The position numbers were made by a program, and so were the translations under genes. The notes under the pieces are model-generated. The model searched no databases, was not told the DNA's origin, and saw only the letters and a list, made by a program, of their open reading frames with translations. 64,000 nt of DNA from CAZAMP01 sp964486455 (GTDB lineage: Bacteria > Eisenbacteria > RBG-16-71-46 > CAZAMP01): positions 50,313 to 114,312 of the forward strand of contig CAZAMP010000006.1 of NCBI GenBank assembly GCA_964486455.1, in the 5' to 3' direction. Each line of letters opens with the position of its first letter. Within the stretch, counting starts at the first letter, position 1. This document shows positions 56,692-64,000 of the stretch, in pieces.

Positions 56692-58044
56692 TCAGATCCT
56701 CGGTTGAACCAGCGTCCGGACCGCAGCGATGCGATCTCGAACGACATCGATTGTGTCGCCTTCTCCGATCACGCGCACGATCGGCTCCGTGCCCGAGCTT
56801 CGGACATGCAGGAAGCCGTCCGGCCACCGGAGATACAGACCGTCCGTGCGATCGCTCTTCACATCCGGGAAGAGACTCTCCATCTCGTCCAAGCGCGCCG
56901 GATCCCAATCCGCCGGGAGCTCGAACTTCTCCTTCACCATCGCGTAGCGAGGAAAGGAACCGACCACCGCGGAGATCGGTCGATTCTCCTCGGCCAGAAG
57001 CGACAGGATCAGCGCCATGGCAACCGGCGCGTCCCGCCCCAGGTGAACATCGGGCAGAATGACTCCACCGTTGCCCTCACCACCGATCACGGCGTCAACC
57101 TCGCGCATCTTCGACACGACGTTGGCCTCGCCCACGGGCGCGCGATACAGCTTGCAGTCGTAGCGCTGCGCCACATCTTCAACCCAACGGGTGGTGGAAT
57201 AGTTCGCGACAACCGCGCCCGTTTGCTCGCGCAGCCAGAAATCCATGGCGAGCGGAAGGGTCAGCTCCTCACCGATCGGCGTTCCCGACTCATCCACGAT
57301 GGCCAGGCGATCTCCGTCGGGATCGAGCGCGAACCCCACATCGGCACCGGACGACTTCACGGCGTCGCCCAGAATCCCGAGATTCTCGGGGATCGGCTCG
57401 GCGCCGCGAGGGAATCTGCCGGTCGGTTCCCCGAAGAGCACTTCTCCATCGCAGCCCAACGCTTCGAGCAGGCGGCTCGAGATCGCTCCGCCGGCACCAT
57501 GGAGTGCGTCCACAACGACCTTTGGCCTTCGCGCTCCGATCTTGTCCGCGGCAATGCGCGGCAGCTTCAGGATACGCTCCACGTGAGCGTCGACGGCACC
57601 CAGGAATTCGGACTCCGATCCCACCTCATCATAGGGTGACCAAGCGATTCGATCTTCGCGCTCGATGGCGAGCATGCTCTCGGCCTCGGCGCGCTGAAGA
57701 AACGTTCCGTGGTGCGAAATGAACTTGAGGGCATTCCATTGGGGAGGATTGTGACTCGCCGTGACGGCGATCCCGCCCTGCGCGCCGAGTGTTTCCACCA
57801 TGAGCTGGACGGTGGGCGTCGCGACCACGCCGAGCCGAACGACGTCACAGCCGGACGCGAGGAGACCGGATAGCGCGGCGGAGTAGACCATGTCGCCCGT
57901 GATCCGGGAGTCCCGTCCGACAACGACCGTGCCGCCACCCATGAGGGTCCCGAACGAGGCCGCGAAACGGGCCACGAGGTCGGGACTGAGCCCCGCTCCC
58001 ACGACGCCTCGGATACCGGAGACACTCTTCATGAGCTTGCTCAT
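56692..58044 (-). CDS. glmM: Phosphoglucosamine mutase
   Basis: Converts GlcN-6-P to GlcN-1-P. The ATG at 58044 has GGAGGAGAA upstream and gives 450 residues. The phosphoserine loop is TASHNPPQWNA (S97), the metal loop DPDGDRLAI, the sugar loop GEGNGGVI, and the phosphate-binding loop RSSGTEPIVRV. Sequence alone cannot exclude a phosphomannomutase, but the operon with glmS makes GlmM likely. It starts a two-gene glmM-glmS operon. Confidence 0.93.
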   Translation of the reverse strand: MSKLMKSVSGIRGVVGAGLSPDLVARFAASFGTLMGGGTVVVGRDSRITGDMVYSAALSGLLASGCDVVRLGVVATPTVQLMVETLGAQGGIAVTASHNPPQWNALKFISHHGTFLQRAEAESMLAIEREDRIAWSPYDEVGSESEFLGAVDAHVERILKLPRIAADKIGARRPKVVVDALHGAGGAISSRLLEALGCDGEVLFGEPTGRFPRGAEPIPENLGILGDAVKSSGADVGFALDPDGDRLAIVDESGTPIGEELTLPLAMDFWLREQTGAVVANYSTTRWVEDVAQRYDCKLYRAPVGEANVVSKMREVDAVIGGEGNGGVILPDVHLGRDAPVAMALILSLLAEENRPISAVVGSFPRYAMVKEKFELPADWDPARLDEMESLFPDVKSDRTDGLYLRWPDGFLHVRSSGTEPIVRVIGEGDTIDVVRDRIAAVRTLVQPRI

Positions 58045-58103
58045 CGCGTTCTCCTCCAAGACGTCGGCACTCCGGGCGCGCGGTTCGGTTTGAAGTGCGG
58101 CAA

Positions 58104-58133
58104 AGTGTACATCCTCACGGTTTTCCTCAACAA
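58104..58133 (-). promoter_or_regulatory. Possible promoter of glmM-glmS
   Basis: Minus-strand TTGTTG (58133-58128), 18-bp spacer, TACACT (58109-58104), about 60 bp before glmM. Confidence 0.4.
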
Positions 58134-58162
58134 CCCCAGTATATCAGATCGCAATCGAGACG

Positions 58163-58188
58163 AAAAAGGGAGACCCTGAGGGCCTCCC
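58163..58188 (-). terminator. Rho-independent terminator after tRNA-Phe/tRNA-Thr
   Basis: Minus strand: GGGAGGCCC-TCA-GGGTCTCCC (9-bp stem, one G-U), then five Ts, 9 bp after the tRNA-Thr CCA end. Confidence 0.8.
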
Positions 58189-58196
58189 TGAACAAC

Positions 58197-58272
58197 TGGA
58201 GCTGGTGAGCGGGATCGAACCGCTGACCTGCGCATTACGAATGCGCTGCTCTACCAGCTGAGCTACACCAGC
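58197..58272 (-). tRNA. tRNA-Thr (CGT)
   Basis: Acceptor GCTGGTG/CACCAGC, D-arm AGCTCAGCTGGTAGAGC, anticodon stem GCGCA/TGCGC with loop TTCGTAA (anticodon CGT, reading ACG), T-loop TTCGATC, encoded CCA. Second gene of the tRNA-Phe/tRNA-Thr transcript. Confidence 0.95.
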
Positions 58273-58314
58273 ACAGTCGAATCTTCCTGAGTCCGGCAAT
58301 GAGACAGGAACAGA

Positions 58315-58390
<76 letters not shown>

Positions 58391-58415
58391 ACCGAGTGGT
58401 TTCCTGGCGCGCCGA

Positions 58416-58444
58416 CTTCTACCGGATTACCCGTCTTGAGTCAA
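58416..58444 (-). promoter_or_regulatory. Promoter of tRNA-Phe/tRNA-Thr
   Basis: Minus-strand TTGACT (58444-58439), 17-bp spacer, TAGAAG (58421-58416). The -35 lies over the stop of the upstream kinase-like gene. Confidence 0.65.
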
Positions 58445-60168
58445 GATTCGAGCGGCCCATCGTCGGGTTCCGACGACTGCCGGCGGTCGCGACTGGCCCT
58501 TCTGTCGCGCCGCTTACGGCGTCGGTCTCGATTCTCCTCCACCGGCAGGCTCAGCCAGTAGAGGAGATCCTCGCCCGGCTCGATTTTTGCCCTAAGCTGA
58601 CCCCCGTGGTCTTTTATGATCTGCTGCGCCAGGGAGAGACCCACGCCTCGGCGTGACCCATCCCCCGCCCCAAACGGTACGAATACGCTCTCGAGCACGC
58701 TCCCGGGAGTCGATCTCCCCGGTACCCGGACCTCGACAACGGCCTGCCCCTTTTGGAGTCGACTCGTGACGATCGCCTGGGCGTCTTCGTAACCTTCGAT
58801 CCCGTGGGCGATCAGGTTCACGAGCATCCGTCTGACCTTCTCCGCGTCCAGGAGCAGCGCCGGGAGTCCGGCCTGAAGACGTAACGACACCCCGCCGGAG
58901 CCCCGTGTCGAGCGAATCTCGGCCACCGCATCGTGAATGACTTCATTGAGATCCGTCACCCGAAGCTCGGGTGGAGCAAGCGTGGCAAGCGCGCGAAACT
59001 CATCCAAGATGTCGGTCGCACGATCGATCTTCAGCCGTAGCGCGTCGATCGCCCCGGAGCCCTCAGGAGCCACGTCATCCGAGGGGGCAACCCCGTCGCC
59101 TATCCCACCGAGCGCGCGACCCAGTTCCTCCGCGGCGCGACGGCTGAGATCGAAGAGCGCGGCCTGGCGCTCGGATCTCTCGAGGAGTCCACGCAGGCCC
59201 CGCGTCTCCTCCCCCGCCTTCTCGACCGCCTCGCTCGCTTCGATTCCCCGAATCGCCGCGGCAGTCGAGTGCGCGAGCAATCGGCACGCGTCGGCGACTC
59301 CGGGCTCCGGTCCTCCCCCCATCAACTCGGGCTGCTCCGCGTAGTCGAGGAGGAGAAGAGCCCCATAGCATCTCTCGAAGGCGACGATCGGAAAGGCGAT
59401 GAACTTGCTCACGCCCCCATCCCGGCAATACGCAAACCGTTCGCTCTTCGAGGCATCGTTCACCTGCAGCGTGTTGCGCGAATCCTCGACTTCTTGCAGG
59501 AGGTGAAGAACCACCGCCTGCCATGCGGAATCGGGCGGTCCCTCGCCGCGTGCCCCCGCGAGGCAGTTCGGAGGGCCGTCTTGATCGTATCGCCAGATCG
59601 ACGCCTCGCGTGCGCCCGAAAGCTCCGCGAGATCGGTCACGTTGAGCCTGACTGCCCTATGCAGCGCGGTCTCCGACAGTAGTCGCTTGCCGGCCGTGGC
59701 CGCGAAGGCAAGCGCTTTCGCGTGCCGATCCGCCTGTCTGGCGTCGATCGCGAGCGCCACGCGTTGGCCGACCTGGCGGGCGAGCGCTTCCAGATGGGAG
59801 CTTTCCTTCGGTCCCGCCGGTCCGGTCGTCGGCTCGAGTCCGAACCAAACGGCGCCGCGGAGATTCGGCGCCTCCACAAGCGGCACGGCTATGCCAGGGT
59901 GACCGTCCGACGGCCACGTGTCGTTGACCCGCGCCTCGCCGGCGACGGCGCGCACGATGGGATGACCATCGTCGGAGCAGGAGATCCGGTTCAATCCGTC
60001 TGTATCCAAGTACTCGTCCCCGCCCCGGATACAGAGAAAGACACGGGCGTCAGCGATGCCGCCAATGGCGGCGCAGGCCGATCTCAGCTCCGTGATCGCG
60101 TCATCAACAGCATCGTCCCAAGAAAGAACGGATTGCGCCTCGACCCCGGATGAAGCCTGGGGACTCAC
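58441..60168 (-). CDS. GAF-domain histidine-kinase-like protein with degenerate catalytic motifs
   Basis: 575 residues from a GTG. Two GAF-like sensor domains (about 20-145 and 160-315) and a short coiled coil lead to a DHp/ATPase region. The H-box position, normally His-Glu-Leu, reads AAEEL (345-349), so the phosphoacceptor His is Glu347. The N-box reads NLIAHGIEG, with His455 where the Mg-binding Asn is expected. The DxGxG box is absent (PGRSTPGSV), while the later GVGLSLAQQIIKDHGG motif is kept. No membrane segment is present and the C-terminal tail is very basic. It is probably a sensor-like pseudokinase or regulator. It is divergent from the DUF3467 gene across 63 bp. Confidence 0.8.
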   Translation of the reverse strand: MSPQASSGVEAQSVLSWDDAVDDAITELRSACAAIGGIADARVFLCIRGGDEYLDTDGLNRISCSDDGHPIVRAVAGEARVNDTWPSDGHPGIAVPLVEAPNLRGAVWFGLEPTTGPAGPKESSHLEALARQVGQRVALAIDARQADRHAKALAFAATAGKRLLSETALHRAVRLNVTDLAELSGAREASIWRYDQDGPPNCLAGARGEGPPDSAWQAVVLHLLQEVEDSRNTLQVNDASKSERFAYCRDGGVSKFIAFPIVAFERCYGALLLLDYAEQPELMGGGPEPGVADACRLLAHSTAAAIRGIEASEAVEKAGEETRGLRGLLERSERQAALFDLSRRAAEELGRALGGIGDGVAPSDDVAPEGSGAIDALRLKIDRATDILDEFRALATLAPPELRVTDLNEVIHDAVAEIRSTRGSGGVSLRLQAGLPALLLDAEKVRRMLVNLIAHGIEGYEDAQAIVTSRLQKGQAVVEVRVPGRSTPGSVLESVFVPFGAGDGSRRGVGLSLAQQIIKDHGGQLRAKIEPGEDLLYWLSLPVEENRDRRRKRRDRRASRDRRQSSEPDDGPLES

Positions 60169-60171
60169 GTC

Positions 60172-60199
60172 TTGACCTCCACGGATTCTCCCTTACACT
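60172..60199 (+). promoter_or_regulatory. Promoter of the DUF3467 gene
   Basis: TTGACC (60172-60177), 16-bp spacer, TACACT (60194-60199), 32 bp before the ATG. Confidence 0.6.
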
Positions 60200-60231
60200 C
60201 GGCCCGCTACCCAATCGAAAGGAATGAAACG

Positions 60232-60537
60232 ATGGAACAGAAGCCACCGCAGCAACAACTCAAGATCGAGCTTCGCGAACCTGAAGCTGAGGGCGTTTAC
60301 GCGAATATCGCGCTGATCACGCATTCGCCGTCCGAGTTCATCATCGACTTCGCGAGGTTGCTTCCCGGTCTGCAGAAATCGCGCGTCCAGACAAGGGTCA
60401 TCATGGCACCGCGAAACCTGAAACACTTCCTCAAAGCCCTCGAGGAAAACATCAAGCGCTATGAGGATCGCTTCGGCGAGATCCCGGAAGGCGACCCCAC
60501 GGCATCCACGAAAGACATCGGCTTTCACAGGCAGTAA
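60232..60537 (+). CDS. DUF3467 domain protein
   Basis: AAAGGA lies 8 bp before this ATG; the protein has 101 residues. It shows the DUF3467 pattern: LREPEAEGVYANIALITHSPSEFIIDF, then FARLLPG and a region VQTRVIMAPRNLKHFLKALEENIKRYEDRFG. The family is small, cytoplasmic and widely distributed, with no assigned function that I know. It is one of few plus-strand genes, transcribed away from the degenerate kinase, and its stop is 19 bp from that of the convergent MATE gene. Confidence 0.85.
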   Translation: MEQKPPQQQLKIELREPEAEGVYANIALITHSPSEFIIDFARLLPGLQKSRVQTRVIMAPRNLKHFLKALEENIKRYEDRFGEIPEGDPTASTKDIGFHRQ

Positions 60538-60556
60538 CTTGAGGTTGCGGCGGCCA

Positions 60557-61924
60557 TTACCAGATTTTCGCGGCCTTCCAGCGCCCGCGTCGGAACCACG
60601 CGGCGAGGAGCGCGCCGCGGAGAACGCACGTGAGCGTCATCACCCACCACACGCCGAGCGTCCCCGTGGCGAGCGTCAATGCGAAGAGGTAGGCGAGCGG
60701 TATCCGGAGCAGTGAAATCGTGGCGGAGATCGCCACCGGCGAACCGGTTGAACCCGCGCCCGTAAACGCGCCGAAGATAGGGATTTCAACGCCCATCCAG
60801 ACCTGGCAGAGCGCGATGATCGTGAGAAAGCGGATGCCCTCGGCCAACGTCGCCGGATCGCGGGTGAAGAGACCGAATATCGGGCCTGGGAAGATGAAGT
60901 AGACCGCCCCCACGACGCCGGTGAAGATCACGGAGTAGAGTGTCGAAAGCCATGCCGCGCGCTCGGCCAAATCAGGCCGCTTGGCTCCCAGGTACTGACC
61001 GACCAGCGTGGACGCGGAGACGGAGAAGCCCGTCGCGATCAGGTAGTTCACCGACTCCAGCCGATTGCCGACCCCCAACACCGCCAGCGCAGGGTTTCCG
61101 TAGCGCGCGACCACATTGCTGAGAACGAGATAGACCACGACGAACAGAAACGCGTTGAAGGCTCCGGGAATACCGATCCGAAGGATCTTCCGCCAGATGG
61201 CCGGCTCGATCCGCTGCAAATCTCGTCTCGCGGGCGAGACGCGGGCCCTGCCGCGGGCGAACACGACCACGTACGCGCCCAGTCCGATGGCCTCTGAGAT
61301 GACCGTGGCAATGGCGGCGCCCATGACCCCCCACTGCGGGAAAGGACCGACCCCCAGGATCAGAAGCGGATCCAGAATGAAGTTGATCCCCAGCGAGACG
61401 ATCGTGATCATCATCGGGGTCTTGGTGTCGCCCGCCGCACGGAGAGTGGATTCGAGGGAGAGGATGACGAAGAGAAAGATGGAGCCCCAGAGCAGTACGC
61501 TCAGATAGGTCACACCCATCTCGGTCACGGTCGGCGGGGTGCCCACGAATCGGAAGATGACGTTCGAAAACGGCAACGCGAACAGGGCAACGGGGATGGC
61601 AATGAGCACGGCCAGCTGGATGCCTGCCGCCGCGGCCCGTATGGCCCGGGCCCGCTCGCCTGCTCCAACCGCGCGCGCGACCAGCGACGGGATTCCGACT
61701 TCGAGCACGGAGCCCAGCGACCAGAGAATCCAGCTCGCGAACTGTGCCGGCGCGACGGCGGCCAGCGCGTCCGGGCCGAGCTTCCCGACCCAAAACGCGT
61801 CGGTCAAGGTGAAGGCCGTCACCATTCCCATCGAGATCATGACCGGCCACGCCAGCTCCAACACCTGACGAGAGAGCCGTGTCTTGCTCGATGCCTCGAT
61901 CGCCACGTCCGGTATATCCGCCAC
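60557..61924 (-). CDS. MATE family efflux transporter
   Basis: Sodium- or proton-driven multidrug/organic-cation exporter of the inner membrane. The GTG at 61924 follows GGAGGTGAG and gives 455 residues, typical of MATE proteins; about 12 hydrophobic helices can be read. Family features include LAWPVMISMGMVTAFTLTDAFWVGKLG in helix 1, QFASWILWSL, the LRAAGDTKTPM loop, GVMGAAIATVISE, and the second-half repeat GIPGAFNAFLF. The substrate cannot be told. It is a single gene, convergent with DUF3467. Confidence 0.92.
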   Translation of the reverse strand: MADIPDVAIEASSKTRLSRQVLELAWPVMISMGMVTAFTLTDAFWVGKLGPDALAAVAPAQFASWILWSLGSVLEVGIPSLVARAVGAGERARAIRAAAAGIQLAVLIAIPVALFALPFSNVIFRFVGTPPTVTEMGVTYLSVLLWGSIFLFVILSLESTLRAAGDTKTPMMITIVSLGINFILDPLLILGVGPFPQWGVMGAAIATVISEAIGLGAYVVVFARGRARVSPARRDLQRIEPAIWRKILRIGIPGAFNAFLFVVVYLVLSNVVARYGNPALAVLGVGNRLESVNYLIATGFSVSASTLVGQYLGAKRPDLAERAAWLSTLYSVIFTGVVGAVYFIFPGPIFGLFTRDPATLAEGIRFLTIIALCQVWMGVEIPIFGAFTGAGSTGSPVAISATISLLRIPLAYLFALTLATGTLGVWWVMTLTCVLRGALLAAWFRRGRWKAAKIW

Positions 61925-62457
61925 CTCACCTCCGTACGGCGTTCGTCCGCGTCGAGTATACAGATCCGCGCCCCGGCGGGCGTGTGCAGAGCGCACCATC
62001 AGTGGCGCAACGTGCATCCGTCGCGCAGGGTCCATCTCAGCCCGGATCTTGCATCTCCCTGCCACACAAGCGCTTTAGCGCGCGCCATCTTTGGCCCATC
62101 GTGTGCTATGGATACGCACCGGACTCCCGTCGCCCAAGGTGTCGGCGAAGGGCCTCCCCGGTTCTTCGTCGGCACCGCCTCCTCTTTCAATCCGACCACG
62201 ACTTGCTTCCGATCCCGTCTCATCGTGCGTTGCTTCGCGCGTAGAATCGACACCCATCTATGAACTTCACGAACTCCATGAACCATGAACGGCACGACAC
62301 AATGGAAGGGATCTCTACTTAGGTCTCTCACATGGTCAAGTGATTCGCGGTAGGAGAATCGTGGGGAACGATTGCGTGGCAAGACGAGCTAGATGCGATT
62401 CGTATTCCGGCGGGAAATCAACTCGTCGACATCAACTGGAGGACAAGAAACGAGGAC
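61925..62457. other. Gene-poor stretch upstream of the MATE gene
   Basis: No convincing gene on either strand: the frames present have no recognisable domain, no good ribosome site and atypical composition. The sequence is less GC-rich than its flanks. It may be a decayed gene or regulatory DNA. Confidence 0.5.
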
Positions 62458-62489
62458 AAAAAAAAAGGCCTGCGCACGTAACGCAGGCC
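62458..62489 (-). terminator. Very strong Rho-independent terminator, orphan or lysR 3' end
   Basis: Minus strand: GGCCTGCG-TTACGTG-CGCAGGCC, a perfect 8-bp stem followed by nine Ts. It lies 276 bp beyond the lysR stop. The interval 62490-62765 has no coding gene but includes a GGCACC/GGTGCC stem with a GTTTCG inner loop and a CACT-TTTCG-AGTG hairpin, so it is either the lysR 3' end or a small RNA. Confidence 0.85.
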
Positions 62490-62765
62490 ACTCGAAAAGT
62501 GTCACCGGCACCCAAGCCGGGCGAAACCCCCGCAGGTGCCGTGCAACGAAGAGCCTGTTGTCTCGACAAGGTGTATTGTCGGTCAACCCTTCGACTGGTC
62601 ACGAGCACCACAGATAGCCTCGGAAGTCCGGTATCTCAGCTTGGACGAATGTCAGTCTAGCACCGGTCCTTCATGCTTTGTCTTACGCAAGGACGGCGCC
62701 AGAACCGTCGTTGCGCTACCAGACGATCTGACAACGATTTACAGAACTCGACTCCAGAAGGGGCG

Positions 62766-63695
62766 CTAGGCAATTCGTGCAGATTGCTCCGAGGGGCTGC
62801 GTTTTGCAGGAGTCTTCAGTCGCTTCCAGGCGAGTTGCATGAACTCGCGGGCGGCCGGCGTAAGCTGTCGAGACGGCGATGTGGCGAAACCAAGGCGACG
62901 GACGAGCGTGAAACCGCGTACGCTGAGCTGCACGAGGCGTCCTCGTCGGGTCTCGTCTCGTACCAACCGCTCCGGCAGAACGGCAAACCCCAGACCGACC
63001 TCGACGAGACGCTTCATGGCCTCGGGCGCGCCGAGCTCCATCTCGACCCGCGGCGCGGCGCCCACATCCTGTAGGGCGCGATCGATTTCGCCGCGCGTCA
63101 CCGATCCCATCGGATAGCCGATCATGATCTCGCCCGAGAGCGTTTCGGGACTGATCCGACGCCGCTTCCCCAACGGATGTGACGGCGAGACCACCACGAC
63201 GAGCGCTTCCTCGGCAAGATCCCACGTTCTCAAACCCGAGACCGGCGGCGGAAAGGTCAGGACGACGAGATCGCACTCGCCCGAGAGCGCGCGCCGCGCG
63301 AGCGGGGCCGAGGCTTCCACCGTCACCCACAGCGAGACGCCCGGGTAGCGCTTCCGGAACGTGCGGTAGACACTCGGCAACAGGTACTGACTCACGGCAT
63401 CCGTCGTTCCGATGCGGAGCTCCCCCTTCTCCAGACCGGCCCACCGCGAGATCTCCCACCGAAGGCTGTCGCGGCGGCCAAGAAGCTCCGATGCATGCTC
63501 CATTAGGATTCGGCCCGCGCCGGTGGGCTCCACCCCGCGACGGCGGCGCTCGACGAGAATGGTTCCCAGCTCCTTCTCGAGCCGTCGGACGGCGAGGCTC
63601 ACGGCCGGCTGCGTGCAGAAGCTCAGCTCCGCGGCCCGGGTGAAGCTCCGGGTGCGAACGACGGCCACGAAGACCTCGAGGTCGCGAAACTCCAT
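62766..63695 (-). CDS. LysR family transcriptional regulator
   Basis: The ATG at 63695 has GGGAGGAGG upstream and gives 309 residues, normal for LysR proteins. The N-terminal winged HTH reads MEFRDLEVFVAVVRTRSFTRAAEL, FCTQPAVSLAVRRLEKELG and LVERRRRGVEPTGAG. The C-terminal effector domain has LRIGTTDAVSQYLLP, CDLVVLTFPP and EAMKRLVEVGLGFAVLPERLV. It is divergent from the inositol-phosphate synthase gene across 165 bp with a perfect inverted repeat, so that gene and itself are the likely targets. The effector is unknown. Confidence 0.92.
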   Translation of the reverse strand: MEFRDLEVFVAVVRTRSFTRAAELSFCTQPAVSLAVRRLEKELGTILVERRRRGVEPTGAGRILMEHASELLGRRDSLRWEISRWAGLEKGELRIGTTDAVSQYLLPSVYRTFRKRYPGVSLWVTVEASAPLARRALSGECDLVVLTFPPPVSGLRTWDLAEEALVVVVSPSHPLGKRRRISPETLSGEIMIGYPMGSVTRGEIDRALQDVGAAPRVEMELGAPEAMKRLVEVGLGFAVLPERLVRDETRRGRLVQLSVRGFTLVRRLGFATSPSRQLTPAAREFMQLAWKRLKTPAKRSPSEQSARIA

Positions 63696-63710
63696 CGCCT
63701 CCTCCCTATC

Positions 63711-63756
63711 TTGACTTGGATAACTGAGATTTATGTTATACATCTGAAACATAAAT
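63711..63756 (+). promoter_or_regulatory. Operator-like inverted repeat and promoter between lysR and inositol-phosphate synthase
   Basis: ATTTATGTT (63729-63737), 10-nt spacer, AACATAAAT (63748-63756): a perfect 9-bp inverted repeat in an AT-rich patch. A plus-strand promoter TTGACT (63711-63716), 17 bp, TGTTAT (63734-63739) overlaps it. This fits a LysR-type site controlling the divergent gene. Confidence 0.55.
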
Positions 63757-63860
63757 TTCAACTCTAGCTTCACAAAGGCTAGGTTCCACCGGATTCCGAT
63801 GACGAGGGGGGCGTCCGATGTCCGTCTCGATTCCTGCAACACCGGCAAAGGAAACATGAC

Positions 63861-64000
63861 ATGAGCACGGGTACTCCGATCCAGCCCGCCGATGGACGGC
63901 TCGGCGTTCTGCTCCCAGGCTTGGGCGCGGTCAGCACGACCTTCATCGCGGGCGTGCACGCGATCCGAAAAGGCATTTCCAAGCCGATCGGATCGCTCAC
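63861..64000 (+). CDS. ino1: Inositol-3-phosphate synthase, N-terminal part cut by the window edge
   Basis: Only the first 46 codons are in the window. They read LGVLLPGLGAVSTTFIAGV and KPIGSLT, matching the NAD-binding start of the compact bacterial inositol-3-phosphate synthases, which convert glucose-6-phosphate to inositol-3-phosphate. AAAGGAAAC precedes the ATG. A three-codon frame (ATG ACA TGA at 63856) overlaps the start. Control by the divergent LysR regulator is likely. The product would feed inositol phospholipids or inositol-derived solutes. Confidence 0.85.
   Translation, partial: MSTGTPIQPADGRLGVLLPGLGAVSTTFIAGVHAIRKGISKPIGSL

Noticed and set aside
54857..56908. glmS extended to an upstream start at 56908
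   Set aside because: GlmS needs Cys2 as the free N-terminal nucleophile; the MCGIIGY start at 56689 is correct and the extension overlaps glmM.
56690..58140. glmS ribozyme-type control in front of glmS
   Set aside because: glmS follows glmM by 2 bp, leaving no leader, and no ribozyme-like core was seen upstream of glmM.
61999..62382. Minus-strand frame of 127 codons upstream of the MATE gene
   Set aside because: No recognisable domain or ribosome site, and it overlaps the MATE start region.

Overview
The window is about 64 kb of GC-rich bacterial chromosome made almost entirely of housekeeping genes. Nearly all genes lie on the minus strand. The exceptions are a secreted beta-helix protein (38.4-39.4 kb), a DUF3467 gene (60.2 kb) and the start of an inositol-phosphate synthase gene at the right edge. 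The cell is a diderm: it has a TamA/TamB pair, an outer-membrane barrel fusion, several lipobox lipoproteins and RseP. The NPLDP-type lipoprotein start, PEGA and DUF5683-type proteins and a secreted protein ending in TWGLVKARFRE suggest an FCB-group or Candidatus Eisenbacteria/Krumholzibacteria-like lineage. This placement is inferred from gene style, not from a marker phylogeny. No phage, insertion sequence or CRISPR array was seen.

Layout from left to right (transcription mostly runs right to left). 1-8.2 kb: purD (cut by the edge), a LarA-type racemase, gatB-gatA-gatC and a PcrA/UvrD helicase. 8.5-22.6 kb: the conserved rplM-rpsI-rpsB-tsf-pyrH-frr-uppS-cdsA-dxr-rseP run; the position usually held by bamA has a lipidated three-POTRA TamA-like protein followed by tamB. 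22.7-29.8 kb: mtnA-maf-dtd, a structured intergenic element, a small low-GC secreted protein, and recJ-rsh. 30-36.1 kb: a chain of four overlapping envelope genes (zincin/propeller/barrel fusion, PQQ-propeller lipoprotein, PEGA protein, FN3-propeller lipoprotein). 36.2-38.1 kb: RNase P RNA, rnhA, a zinc-ribbon coiled-coil protein and tRNA-Met/tRNA-Val.

39.7-49.7 kb holds a heat-shock module (CIRCE-hrcA-grpE-dnaJ, without dnaK) running into rsmE and then a macromolecular-synthesis operon, rpsU-mutS2-dnaG-rpoD. 49.9-54.2 kb is a selenocysteine tRNA directly followed by a DUF5683-like gene, lepA, lepB and hemW. 54.3-58.4 kb has ridA, glmS, glmM, tRNA-Thr and tRNA-Phe. 58.4-62 kb has a degenerate GAF histidine kinase, DUF3467 and a MATE exporter. 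61.9-64 kb has a gene-poor stretch with a strong terminator, a LysR regulator and the divergent inositol-phosphate synthase gene, with a perfect 9-bp inverted repeat between the last two.

The most noteworthy items are the UCA selenocysteine tRNA overlapping the next reading frame, the zincin-propeller-barrel fusion and its partners, the degenerate histidine kinase, the lipidated TamA-like protein in the bamA slot, the internally deleted HrcA that keeps a CIRCE site, and two structured non-coding elements. Several strong promoters share TTGAC at -35 with 16-18 bp spacing. All homology statements come from reading motifs in the translated sequence; no search was run.
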